A stretch of 64,000 bases of DNA, from assembly GCF_003367905.1 (NCBI RefSeq), contig NZ_CP029462.1, positions 1,984,001 to 2,048,000 of the forward strand, in the 5' to 3' direction. The notes beneath the pieces were generated by a model that did not search any database, had not been told where the DNA came from, and worked only from the letters and a program-made list of their open reading frames with translations. The translations under genes were made by a program, and so were the position numbers. This document shows positions 17,242 through 27,100 of the stretch, piece after piece; within the stretch, counting starts at the first letter, position 1, and each line of letters begins with the position of its first letter. Origin of the DNA: Megasphaera stantonii. GTDB taxonomy: Bacteria > Bacillota > Negativicutes > Veillonellales > Megasphaeraceae.

Positions 17242-17909
17242 AAGGAATAGGAACCTTTTCTCCTGACGGAAAGCATAAATGGATGGTCTTCCTCCTCGTC
17301 GTCCTCGTCCAGCTGGGAGTATTGTCTTATATAGGATGGCGCTGGCATAACATCAGCGTAGACGGCATCCCGTACCAGTGGCGATGCCTGCCGAGGCTGG
17401 AAGAATCATCCTTCGGCACGGATTACGTGCGCGTCGTATTCCCGGAAGACACGACTGCGTGGATGGACGAGTCGGCTCCGGAAGAAGGCGAAAAAATATA
17501 CGTCCATATTTCCCATGACGCCAGCGGCCTGATGAAGGTAGAAGGAGCGTCGGCGGAAAAGCCGGGAATCGGCGGGGATTATATGGACGCTGTCGTCGTA
17601 TCGTTTCAGGACGGCGTAGTCCAGTTCAAGGTCGCCTTCGACCGATACCGCATTGCGCCGGAGCTGGCCGACGGGATCTACAATATCAGCGAAAAAGATA
17701 ACGTCGTCGCCAGCGTCCGAATGAAGAAGGGCCAGGGCGTTATCGAGGGCGTGTTCGTCAACGGTATTCCCTTGGAAGAGTGCGGCAATGGCGCGGCTAT
17801 GGCCGAAGCCCGGGCGAAGAAGGAAGACGAGCAGAAACAAAAGACGGCTTCCGTATTCAATAAGCCGAGCATCGTAGAGTCCGGCATGGTGCCGCCGACA
17901 GAAGAATAA
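17238..17909 (+). CDS. GDYXXLXY-like membrane-anchored protein
   Basis: 223 residues from the ATG at 17238, which overlaps the stop of the DUF2157 gene and follows GGAGA. One transmembrane helix (about 15-34) is followed by an extracytoplasmic beta-rich domain. The conserved family motif GDYxxLxY is degenerate here as TDYVRVVF (about 60), with a second GDYMDAVVV stretch near 115. Assignment rests on this motif, on the order helix-then-motif, and on the DUF2157 neighbour. The last 35 residues are charged and low in complexity. The function is unknown; a DUF2157-GDYXXLXY membrane complex is plausible. Confidence 0.6.
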   Translation: MKGIGTFSPDGKHKWMVFLLVVLVQLGVLSYIGWRWHNISVDGIPYQWRCLPRLEESSFGTDYVRVVFPEDTTAWMDESAPEEGEKIYVHISHDASGLMKVEGASAEKPGIGGDYMDAVVVSFQDGVVQFKVAFDRYRIAPELADGIYNISEKDNVVASVRMKKGQGVIEGVFVNGIPLEECGNGAAMAEARAKKEDEQKQKTASVFNKPSIVESGMVPPTEE

Positions 17910-17935
17910 CCGCTTGGACAGAAGGAGAGGCTATT

Positions 17936-19246
17936 ATGAAATCGTATGTGAAATTGGGCGCGACGCTGTTGCTGGCCCTTTCGTTCGTATTGCTGACGGG
18001 CTTCCGCGCCCAGACTATTATCCATGACGACGGCAGCGAGACGCAGGACGTTCTGAAGGTGTCGGAAACGGCGGAAGGGCAGAAGGCCCTGCGCAGCGAC
18101 GCCGACGAATTCCAGAAGCGGAATTATACGATCATGGATTACAACAACAGCAACGGCGAGGGCTTCCGGGCCATGAAGACCGTAACGAAAGAAGGAGCGA
18201 ATAAAAGCTCTGTCGACCGCATCATCCATAAGACCCACGACGGGCTGATTTGCTCGACGTACTACATTGATTACACCTTCGATGAAAACAGCCTGGAACA
18301 CCTGCGGCTGGGCATGGCGATGGAAGAAAACGGCGCAGACCTGGAATACATCGTGTCCTTCCCGTCGGGCACGGAGGTAGAGGGCAACAGCACGACGGCT
18401 GACGAGCAGGGCAGCACGTATATGTGGAGCCTCAACGCGTCGGAGCCCTTTCAAATACAGCTGCAGGCGACGGTCTGGCATAAATTATTCATCTATATAG
18501 CGTTGTTCCTGATCGTCGTCATCGTCGGCGTCGTCCTCATTATCGAGCATCGCCGCCGCAACGTCATCAGCTGGAAGCAGGCAGCCCACCTGCGGCGTAT
18601 CGAAATGATGCTGCTGTGCCTTCCCATCGCGATCCTGGCTTATATGGGGTACGAGTATTACGTCGGCACCCATGTGACGGCGGCGTCATTGGAACGCGTA
18701 TCGGAACAGCAGCAGGAAGAACTGCTGGAAAGCCGCGAAGAAGACAAGAAGATTCACGACGCCGACGCGCAGAAACAGCGCAGCGGCGAATTGGCCGCCG
18801 CCCGCATCCGCACGAAGACTGCCGAAATTTCCAGTGCCCTCCGCGAGCTGAACCGCAACTATCATTCGGGCCGTATCAGCCAGCGCGAAGCACGGTCCCA
18901 GGCGTCGGTCCTGGCTGAACAGGCACAGGAAATGCTGTTCAGCAGCAAAGAGCTGTCTCAGGCCGATCAGGACGTGCTGCAGCAGCTTGTAGACCGCCTC
19001 GTATCGGAAGCGAACTCCATCGGCGACGAACCGGCCGTTTCCCAGACGGAACGCCGCGGCGTATCGGAGGAACAGCAGCGAGCCGACGCTATGGCTTCTA
19101 AAGACAAGGATTCGCCGTCCGACGAAAGGGCAAAGAACGAAGAAAGCGAACGGCAGGAAGAAGCGTCTTCTGACAGCGGCGCGCCGCAGGAACGAAAGGG
19201 CGGGTCCGATGCGGGGAAATCGGAATCGGAAAAGAAACCTAAATAA
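17936..19246 (+). CDS. LppM-like (DUF3153) membrane protein with a coiled-coil C-terminus
   Basis: 436 residues. There is a signal peptide (1-24) ending in LLTGF, where lipoproteins of this type would have LxGC, so the lipidation cysteine is absent. An extracytoplasmic domain of about 150 residues resembles the LppM/DUF3153 fold in its pattern (ending in FQIQLQATVW). Two transmembrane helices follow (about 184-205 and 226-243), then about 190 residues of highly charged, Q/E/R-rich sequence predicted to be helical. It lies 26 bases after the GDYXXLXY-like gene, behind GAAGGAGAGG, and completes a three-gene operon. Its role is unknown. The LppM link is moderate. Confidence 0.55.
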   Translation: MKSYVKLGATLLLALSFVLLTGFRAQTIIHDDGSETQDVLKVSETAEGQKALRSDADEFQKRNYTIMDYNNSNGEGFRAMKTVTKEGANKSSVDRIIHKTHDGLICSTYYIDYTFDENSLEHLRLGMAMEENGADLEYIVSFPSGTEVEGNSTTADEQGSTYMWSLNASEPFQIQLQATVWHKLFIYIALFLIVVIVGVVLIIEHRRRNVISWKQAAHLRRIEMMLLCLPIAILAYMGYEYYVGTHVTAASLERVSEQQQEELLESREEDKKIHDADAQKQRSGELAAARIRTKTAEISSALRELNRNYHSGRISQREARSQASVLAEQAQEMLFSSKELSQADQDVLQQLVDRLVSEANSIGDEPAVSQTERRGVSEEQQRADAMASKDKDSPSDERAKNEESERQEEASSDSGAPQERKGGSDAGKSESEKKPK

Positions 19247-19369
19247 TCAATATTTTTTCTTTAAAGATATTTTCTATTAGTGTAAAACGTGATATGATAC
19301 ATATGTAACAAGATTTTTATATCAGCGATTTACAAGTGTTTTACTATGTACATAAGGAGGTAGTCTGCT

Positions 19370-20605
19370 ATGCATTGCGTAGAAGAAATTAAAAATGGCA
19401 TTTATTGGATGGGGTGCAACGATTTCCGCACCGAAATTTTTGAACGGATTTTCCCGATTCCCGAAGGCGTTACGTACAACTCCTATTTCATCGACGACGA
19501 AATGACCTGCGTTGTCGACGCGATGGACAAGAGCTGCCGCGACGAATTCATTGAAGACGTAGAATATTTGCTCAAAGGCCGCAAATTGGATTATTTCATT
19601 TTGCAGCATATGGAACCGGACCATGCCAGCTCTGCCGTCGCGCTGCTGGAAAAACATCCGGAAGCAAAAATTGTCGCTCAGGCTCAGACCTTTAAGCTGT
19701 TCGAACAGTTCTTCCGCAAACCCATGCCGAGCCGCTATGTAGAAGTCAAGGAAGGAGACCAGCTCAAACTGGGCAAGCACGTCCTCACGTTTGTCAAAGC
19801 GCCGATGGTTCACTGGCCGGAAGTTATCATGTCCTACGATATTACGGATAAGGTATTGTTCAGCGCCGACGCTTTCGGTATGTTCGGCACTGTAGGCAAT
19901 GTATACGCCGACCAGGTCGATTTTGAAGAAAATTACCTCGATTCGGCCCGCCGTTACTACGTCAACATCGTCGGCAAATTCGGCCCGCAGGTCGTAAAAG
20001 TCCTGCAGAAAGCCGCCGGCATTCCTATCGAAGTCATCTGCCCGCTTCACGGCGTCGTATTCCGCACTCCGGAAACGATTCAGTACATCATTGAAAAATA
20101 TCTCCACTGGGCAAAATACGTACCGGAAAAGAAGGGCGTCGTCATCGCGTTCTCGTCCATTTACGGCAACACCGAACGGGCTGCCTGCGTATTGGCTCAT
20201 AAGCTGAGCATGCTCGGCATCCGCGACGTCCGCCTGTACGACGTAGCCAAGATTCACCCGTCCTACGTTACGGCGAAGGCCTGGGAATACAGCCACTTGG
20301 TTCTGGCTGCTCCTACGTACAACCTGAACCTCTTCCTGCCGATGGAAAACTTCCTCCACGACTTGAAGACCCTCATGTTCCAGAACCGCAAGATCGCCGT
20401 TATCGGCAATCACAGCTGGGCATCCGCCGCGTACAACACGATGGTCGACTACGTACAGAACCGCTTCAAGAACTGCGAACTTCTCGAACCGACCCTCGAC
20501 ATGAAATCGTCTCTCCGCGACGACCAGGAAGGCATCATCGACGAAATTGCCAAAGCTGTCGCCGACGATATCAAAGCGTATCCGGAACCGAAATCCTTGC
20601 TTTAA
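19370..20605 (+). CDS. fprA: Flavodiiron protein (FprA family, A-type flavoprotein)
   Basis: 411 residues: an N-terminal metallo-beta-lactamase-like diiron domain (1-250) and a C-terminal flavodoxin domain (about 258-405). The diiron ligands are visible as HxExDH (H80, E82, D84, H85), H148, D167 and the histidine of CPLHG near 228. The FMN phosphate loop is SSIYGNTERA. These soluble enzymes reduce O2 to water or NO to N2O and protect strict anaerobes. Electrons usually come from rubredoxin or F420; no rubredoxin gene is adjacent. AGGAGG lies upstream. It is followed by a terminator. Confidence 0.93.
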   Translation: MHCVEEIKNGIYWMGCNDFRTEIFERIFPIPEGVTYNSYFIDDEMTCVVDAMDKSCRDEFIEDVEYLLKGRKLDYFILQHMEPDHASSAVALLEKHPEAKIVAQAQTFKLFEQFFRKPMPSRYVEVKEGDQLKLGKHVLTFVKAPMVHWPEVIMSYDITDKVLFSADAFGMFGTVGNVYADQVDFEENYLDSARRYYVNIVGKFGPQVVKVLQKAAGIPIEVICPLHGVVFRTPETIQYIIEKYLHWAKYVPEKKGVVIAFSSIYGNTERAACVLAHKLSMLGIRDVRLYDVAKIHPSYVTAKAWEYSHLVLAAPTYNLNLFLPMENFLHDLKTLMFQNRKIAVIGNHSWASAAYNTMVDYVQNRFKNCELLEPTLDMKSSLRDDQEGIIDEIAKAVADDIKAYPEPKSLL

Positions 20606-20656
20606 GATAGATGCAAACGCTGCGTCTTTCGTTGTGGAGTAAGAACGCATAAGGTT

Positions 20657-20692
20657 AAAGGGCTAAATCATATACGGTTTAGCCCTTTTTTT
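20657..20692 (+). terminator. Intrinsic terminator after the flavodiiron gene
   Basis: AAAGGGCTAAA pairs with TTTAGCCCTTT around an 11-nt loop, with a T run. It ends only about 12 bases before the Shine-Dalgarno of the next small gene. Confidence 0.85.
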
Positions 20693-20718
20693 CTAAAGAC
20701 GCGCAGGAGGTGAATACG

Positions 20719-20874
20719 GTGATTATCCGAGACAACAGCGTCAAGAGCGGCGACCCTCATGAGCAGGAAAAGGCTAAAAACAAGGGCGAAGAGCTGCACA
20801 TTGATTTAGGTCGTTCACTGACAGAAGAAGAGGAAAAGATTTTTGCCCAATTAAAAGAAGGGCTCCATTTATAA
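20719..20874 (+). CDS. Small acidic protein of unknown function (51 residues)
   Basis: A GTG-initiated frame of 51 codons with an ideal AGGAGG nine bases upstream and its own terminator just after the stop. The product is charged (E/K/D-rich), has no hydrophobic segment, and ends in a helical stretch RSLTEEEEKIFAQLKEGLHL. I do not recognise the family. The setting is odd: the terminator of the preceding gene ends about 12 bases before the Shine-Dalgarno, leaving no room for a separate promoter. Expression would depend on read-through of that hairpin or on a promoter inside or before it. Confidence 0.7.
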   Translation: MIIRDNSVKSGDPHEQEKAKNKGEELHIDLGRSLTEEEEKIFAQLKEGLHL

Positions 20875-20882
20875 TCGCCGCA

Positions 20883-20925
20883 AACCGGCGCGTTTCGCAA
20901 CAGAGCGGACGCGCCGGTTTTATAT
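20883..20925 (+). terminator. Intrinsic terminator after the small acidic gene
   Basis: An 11-bp perfect stem AACCGGCGCGT/ACGCGCCGGTT is followed by a short T-rich stretch. Confidence 0.8.
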
Positions 20926-20938
20926 TAGGAACATATGT

Positions 20939-20967
20939 TTGAAATGTCGCCTGTCTTGTGGTATGAT
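20939..20967 (+). promoter_or_regulatory. Promoter of the radical-SAM operon
   Basis: TTGAAA (20939-20944), a 17-nt spacer and TATGAT (20962-20967), placed about 25 bases before the start codon. Confidence 0.65.
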
Positions 20968-20992
20968 ATAACGTAAACAGGGAGGAATGCTT

Positions 20993-22249
20993 ATGAAATG
21001 GGACGTTATGCAGAAAAAGCTGACGATTTTGAGCGACGCTGCAAAATACGACGTGTCGTGTTCATCCAGCGGCAGCCGGCGGGAAAATAAAGCTGGTGGA
21101 ATCGGCAACGGCGCGTACGGCGGCATCTGCCATACCTGGTCGGCCGACGGGCGATGCGTGTCTCTGCTGAAAATCCTCATGACGAATTACTGCATTTACG
21201 ACTGCGCCTACTGCGTAAACCGCCGCAGCCATGAAACGGAGCGGGCCATGCTGTCGCCTGAGGAAATTGCCGAGCTGACCGTCGAGTTTTATCGGCGCAA
21301 TTATATTGAAGGATTATTTCTCAGCTCCGGCGTGTACCGCTCGCCCGACGAAACGACGGAGCTGCTGATTCGGACGGCGAAGACGCTGCGGGAAGAAAAG
21401 AACTTCAACGGCTATATTCATATGAAAGGCATTCCGGGAACGGATCCGCGCCTCATCCGCGAATTGGGGAAATACGTAGACCGCATGAGCGTCAATATCG
21501 AGCTGCCCTCTTCGGCAGGCTTAAAATTGCTGGCGCCGCAGAAGACAAAGGAAAACATCCTCCTTCCCATGCGGGAAATCCGCAGCGGCATTGCCGAACG
21601 AAAAGAGAATCGAAAGGCGAGCCGGAAAGCGCCGGCTTTTGTGCCGGCAGGACAGACGACGCAGCTCATCATCGGCGCGACGCCGGACAGCGACCGGACG
21701 ATTTTGCGGCTCAGCGAGGCCCTGTACAAGCAGGTCGAATTAAAGCGGGTGTATTATTCCGCCTATGTGCCGGCTATGACCGGCCCGAACCTGCCGGCCC
21801 TGACGCAGCCTCCCCTGCTGCGGGAGCACCGCTTGTATCAGGCCGACTGGCTGCTGCGGTACTATCAGTTTTCTGCCGATGAAATCCTGACCGACGCCGA
21901 GCCGGACTTTGATCTTCATCTGGACCCGAAGGCCTGCTGGGCCCTGCGTCATCCCGAAATATTTCCCGTAGAAATCAATAAGGCGTCGTATCACATGCTG
22001 CTCCGCGTTCCCGGCATCGGCGTGACGTCGGCCCGGCGCATCTGTGCGGCCCGCCGGTCGGCGTGGCTGTCCTACGATACGCTGCGCCGCTTAGGCATCG
22101 TCCTGAAACGGGCCAAATACTTCATCACCTGCCGGGGACGGTTTTACGGAGAGTCGGACCGGCCGGACTACATCCGCAGCCGCCTCTTGGACGCGGAGCA
22201 GGCCGGGCGATATGAACCGATGGATTTATTTGCAGGAGTCAACTCATGA
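20993..22249 (+). CDS. Putative DNA modification/repair radical SAM protein
   Basis: 418 residues. The radical-SAM cluster motif CxxxCxxC is CIYDCAYC (C67, C71, C74), close to the N-terminus after a conserved GGICHTW stretch. The C-terminal third has a helix-hairpin-helix-like segment (INKASYHMLLRVPGIGVTSARRI), typical of DNA contact. This is the family annotated as putative DNA modification/repair radical SAM protein (TIGR03916 type), which is nearly always paired with the DUF4130/TIGR03915 partner found next. The ATG at 20993 is preferred to one at 20987 because GGAGG lies 7 bases before it rather than 1. The chemistry performed is not known. Confidence 0.88.
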   Translation: MKWDVMQKKLTILSDAAKYDVSCSSSGSRRENKAGGIGNGAYGGICHTWSADGRCVSLLKILMTNYCIYDCAYCVNRRSHETERAMLSPEEIAELTVEFYRRNYIEGLFLSSGVYRSPDETTELLIRTAKTLREEKNFNGYIHMKGIPGTDPRLIRELGKYVDRMSVNIELPSSAGLKLLAPQKTKENILLPMREIRSGIAERKENRKASRKAPAFVPAGQTTQLIIGATPDSDRTILRLSEALYKQVELKRVYYSAYVPAMTGPNLPALTQPPLLREHRLYQADWLLRYYQFSADEILTDAEPDFDLHLDPKACWALRHPEIFPVEINKASYHMLLRVPGIGVTSARRICAARRSAWLSYDTLRRLGIVLKRAKYFITCRGRFYGESDRPDYIRSRLLDAEQAGRYEPMDLFAGVNS

Positions 22250-22998
22250 TCTATGTATACGACGGGTCCTTTTTCGGCTATCTGTCCGCCGTGTTCGACG
22301 CCTGGCACGACGGGCTGCAGCATACGGAGGACATATGCTGCGACGGAGCGGGCGATTTGTTTGGCCGTCAGCAGTATGTGCCTGCAGACGGCGTGAAAGC
22401 GAAGCGCATCCTGGACGGTTTGCAGGCCCAGTGCGGCGGAAAGACGTGCCATTTCCTGTATTACGCCTTTTTAGCGGAACAGCCGCAGCGGGAGATGAAG
22501 CTGCTCCAGTATATCCGGCAGGCCTTCCGGCTGAAGGGGGAGTTTTTGCATCATCTGAGCGAGCCCGCTGTATGGGAAGTCCGCCAGTGGGCCCGCAAGA
22601 CGGGAAATGAACGGCATAAGCTGCTGGGGCTGGCGCGGTTTCAGGAATTGAAGGGCGGCATGCTGTACTGCCCGCTGGCGCCGACGTGCTGCGTCGTGCC
22701 GGTCATGGCTCCCCATTTTGTGAAGCGCCTTGGCAGCGAAGAGTGGGTTATCCACGACAGGCGGCGGCGCATAGGCGTATATTACGACCGCCGTGAAGCT
22801 GTCTTAGTAGACATTCCCAAGGTACTGCAGCGCGTCGACGTGTCGGAGCAGGAAGAAGAGTTCGCCGCCTTGTGGAAGCAATATTACCGCACCATCGCCA
22901 TTGCCGACCGGCGGAACGACCCGCTGCGCCGGCAGTTCATGCCGAAAAAATACTGGCCCTATATTATCGAAGTCAGGGACGGGGAGAATTCGCGGTAA
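22246..22998 (+). CDS. DUF4130 / TIGR03915-type putative DNA metabolism protein
   Basis: 250 residues. It opens with IYVYDGSFFGYLSAVFDAW, typical of this family, and contains conserved FQELKGGMLYCPLAP and late YYRTIAIADRRN...RRQFMPKKYW. It overlaps the radical-SAM stop by ATGA, so the two are translationally coupled and probably make a working pair. The biochemical activity is unproven. Family databases describe it only as a probable DNA metabolism protein. Confidence 0.85.
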   Translation: MIYVYDGSFFGYLSAVFDAWHDGLQHTEDICCDGAGDLFGRQQYVPADGVKAKRILDGLQAQCGGKTCHFLYYAFLAEQPQREMKLLQYIRQAFRLKGEFLHHLSEPAVWEVRQWARKTGNERHKLLGLARFQELKGGMLYCPLAPTCCVVPVMAPHFVKRLGSEEWVIHDRRRRIGVYYDRREAVLVDIPKVLQRVDVSEQEEEFAALWKQYYRTIAIADRRNDPLRRQFMPKKYWPYIIEVRDGENSR

Positions 22999-23088
22999 AT
23001 CGCGAAATAAACTATTTCTTTTTCCCGACACTTGTTATATAATAGCAATATTGGATTATTGATAGTATGATAAGAAAGGTTGGAATGC

Positions 23089-23553
23089 ATGAAGCCCGTC
23101 ATCGTAAAGGTAAAGAGCGTTCAGCGCAACGAAGAGGGAGAGGAGCTGGCTATCGAGCTCGTTTCCGAAGGCAAGGCGTATAAAAAAGAACGCACGCAGT
23201 ACATCGTGTACGAAGAAAGCGAGCTGACCGATATGGAAGGCGTGACGACGGTTATCAAAGTCCTGCCGGACGGCGCGGTCATGCTGCTGCGTCTCGGAAA
23301 GGTGCACCAGCGTCAGGAATACCGCAAGGGAAAGGTTTCGCATTCTAAGTATGAAACGCCTATCGGCGCATTGAACGTCACATTCAGAACCTATGAGTGT
23401 GACGTTCAGCTATGCGAAGGCGTCGGCACGATTCATCTCGGCTACGATGTCGATTTGGAAGGCGTCGGTTCAAACTATACGCAATTAACGATTACTGTGC
23501 AGGAGGATAACTGTAATGGAAATGAAGGAATTATTGAAACAGGGCATTGCTGA
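23089..23553 (+). CDS. DUF1934 (YwiB-like) small beta-barrel protein
   Basis: 154 residues from the ATG at 23089, with AGAAAGG about nine bases upstream. A TTG in the same frame at 23080 is less likely. The pattern of alternating strands (VIVKVKSVQ, LAIELVSEG, AMLLRLGKV, GALNVTFRT, VHLGYD-like HLGYDVDLEG) fits the calycin-like DUF1934 fold. The end of the gene overlaps argS by 38 bases. The same arrangement occurs as ywiB-argS in Bacillus, which supports the call. The function is unknown. Confidence 0.8.
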   Translation: MKPVIVKVKSVQRNEEGEELAIELVSEGKAYKKERTQYIVYEESELTDMEGVTTVIKVLPDGAVMLLRLGKVHQRQEYRKGKVSHSKYETPIGALNVTFRTYECDVQLCEGVGTIHLGYDVDLEGVGSNYTQLTITVQEDNCNGNEGIIETGHC

Positions 23554-25180
23554 AGCTCTGGACAAAGCGATTGCGGCAGGGACTCTTCCTGCCGGCGACT
23601 ATCCGGCTATCAGCCTGGAAGTTCCGCCGCAGAAGGAATTCGGCGATTTTGCTACCAATATTGCCATGCAGTCGGCCCGCATTGCCCGCCGCGCGCCGAA
23701 GATGATTGCCGAAGCCATCGTCGCGCAGATGGACTACCCTTGGCTGGACCGGGCGGAAATCGCCGGCGCCGGATTCATTAATTTCTTTTTAAAGCATGAC
23801 GTCATTTACGATACGCTGAAAAATATACTGGCCGCCGGAGCCGAGTACGGCAAAGCACCGCTGCGTGAAGAAGACACGGTACAGGTCGAATATGTCAGCG
23901 CCAATCCGACAGGACCTCTTCACGTCGGCCACGGCCGCGGCGCAGCGTACGGCAGCGCCCTCGTCAACTTGCTGCGCGCCGCCGGCTGCAACGTGCAGGC
24001 AGAATATTACATCAACGACGCAGGCAATCAGATGAACAACCTGGCCGCTTCGGTCAATGCCCGCTACTTGCAGCTGCTGGGACGGGAAGCGGATATCCCG
24101 GAAAACGGCTATCACGGCCACGACATCATCGATACGGCCCAGGCGATTATTGACCAGGACGGCGACGCCTACTTGAATATGCCCGAAGAGGAACGGCTGG
24201 AATTGTTTAAAGACCGGGCCTATGTTGAAAAGCTGAAAGCCTTAAAGCGGGATTTGGCTGCCTTCAATGTCCATTTTGACAACTGGTTCAGCGAACGGAC
24301 CCTTCACCCCGACGCGATTCATGGGGCCTGCGATGTACTGAAACAGCGCGGCAAGCTGTATGAAAAAGACGGCGCCCTGTGGCTGAAATCGACGGATTAC
24401 GGCGACGACAAGGACCGCGTCGTCATTCGCGACAACGGCGTACCGACCTATCTGGCCGCCGATATCGCCTATCACAAGAATAAATACGACCGGGGCTTTG
24501 GCAGCCTCATCAATATCTGGGGGGCAGACCACCACGGCTACGTGGCCCGCGTCAAGGCGGCGATGGCGGCCCTCGGCTACGACCCGGAAAAACTGGAAAT
24601 ACTGCTCCTGCAGATGGTCAGCTTATTCCGCGACGGCAAGCCGGTCAAGATGTCCAAGCGCACGGGCCAGGCAATTACCCTCAACGAGCTCATCGAAGAA
24701 GTCGGCGCCGACGCGGCCCGGTATTTCTTCATCATGCGTTCTCTCGACACGCAGCTCGACTTTGACTTGGACTTGGCGAAATCGCACAGCAACGAAAATC
24801 CCGTATATTACATCCAATACGCCCACGCCCGCATTTACAGTATCTACCGCCAGGTTCAGGAAGCTGGCGACGCGCTGGATATGAACTGGGCCGACGTGCA
24901 GTGGGATAAACTGAAGGACGAACAGGAACTGGAACTGATCAAAAAGATGGCGGCCTTCCCGGAAGAAATACAGCGGGCTGCCCGCGAACGGGCGCCGCAC
25001 CGCATCGCTCACTTTGCCCACGAGCTGGCCGGCTTGTTCCATACGTTCTACAATCACTGCCGCATCATTCAGGAAGACAAGGAACTGGAAAAGGCGCGCC
25101 TGGCCCTGGTTACGGCCGTGCGGATTACGATTGCCAACAGTTTGGCTATTTTAGGGGTTTCTGCGCCTGAAAAAATGTAA
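23516..25180 (+). CDS. argS: Arginyl-tRNA synthetase
   Basis: 554 residues, the standard bacterial length. A class I enzyme that charges tRNA-Arg. The N-terminal additional domain (1-100) precedes the HIGH-type motif HVGH (136-139) in SANPTGPLHVGHGRG. A clear KMSKR loop is at 378-382; many ArgRS lack the canonical form. The C-terminal anticodon-binding DALR domain ends in SLAILGVSAPEKM. AGGAGG lies before the ATG, inside the DUF1934 gene. Confidence 0.97.
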   Translation: MEMKELLKQGIAEALDKAIAAGTLPAGDYPAISLEVPPQKEFGDFATNIAMQSARIARRAPKMIAEAIVAQMDYPWLDRAEIAGAGFINFFLKHDVIYDTLKNILAAGAEYGKAPLREEDTVQVEYVSANPTGPLHVGHGRGAAYGSALVNLLRAAGCNVQAEYYINDAGNQMNNLAASVNARYLQLLGREADIPENGYHGHDIIDTAQAIIDQDGDAYLNMPEEERLELFKDRAYVEKLKALKRDLAAFNVHFDNWFSERTLHPDAIHGACDVLKQRGKLYEKDGALWLKSTDYGDDKDRVVIRDNGVPTYLAADIAYHKNKYDRGFGSLINIWGADHHGYVARVKAAMAALGYDPEKLEILLLQMVSLFRDGKPVKMSKRTGQAITLNELIEEVGADAARYFFIMRSLDTQLDFDLDLAKSHSNENPVYYIQYAHARIYSIYRQVQEAGDALDMNWADVQWDKLKDEQELELIKKMAAFPEEIQRAARERAPHRIAHFAHELAGLFHTFYNHCRIIQEDKELEKARLALVTAVRITIANSLAILGVSAPEKM

Positions 25181-25220
25181 TATAATAAAAATAAACACTA
25201 CGTACTTTTCAAGCATATAG

Positions 25221-26870
<1,650 letters not shown>

Positions 26871-26890
26871 AAATAAATTTTGACTTTGTA

Positions 26891-26927
26891 AAACAGAGGT
26901 TTTTCAGCGGAAAACCTCTGTTTTTTA
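26891..26927 (+). terminator. Intrinsic terminator after pyrG
   Basis: AAACAGAGGTTTT pairs with AAAACCTCTGTTT around a 7-nt loop, followed by a T run. Confidence 0.9.
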
Positions 26928-26990
26928 TATATGCTCCTGAAAAACAGAAAGATATATATGTGACAAGAAGAACACATCGTCATGGGAATT

Positions 26991-26998
26991 ATTTTTAA
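26991..26998. repeat. Target-site duplication, left copy
   Basis: ATTTTTAA directly abuts the left end of the IS256-type element and recurs exactly at 28346-28353. Confidence 0.85.
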
Positions 26999-27040
26999 GA
27001 TAAGGTACAATAAGTTTCGCAAAAATAAAAAGAGACATGG

Positions 27041-27094
27041 CTTGCAGAACTCTGGTAGAATGAAGTCGCGACACACCATTCTGAAAGGAGCAAG
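27041..27094 (+). promoter_or_regulatory. Nested inverted repeats around the transposase ribosome-binding site
   Basis: CTTGC (27041-27045) pairs with GCAAG (27090-27094), and inside it AGAATG (27057-27062) pairs with CATTCT (27077-27082). The Shine-Dalgarno GAAAGGAG (27083-27090) lies exactly between the two right-hand arms. Such a fold could hide the site in transcripts that enter from outside the element. Confidence 0.5.
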
Positions 27095-27100
27095 CAAACC

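Noticed and set aside
19322-20650. A 442-codon minus frame opposite the flavodiiron gene
   Set aside because: The plus-strand frame has all diiron ligands; the minus frame has no family features.
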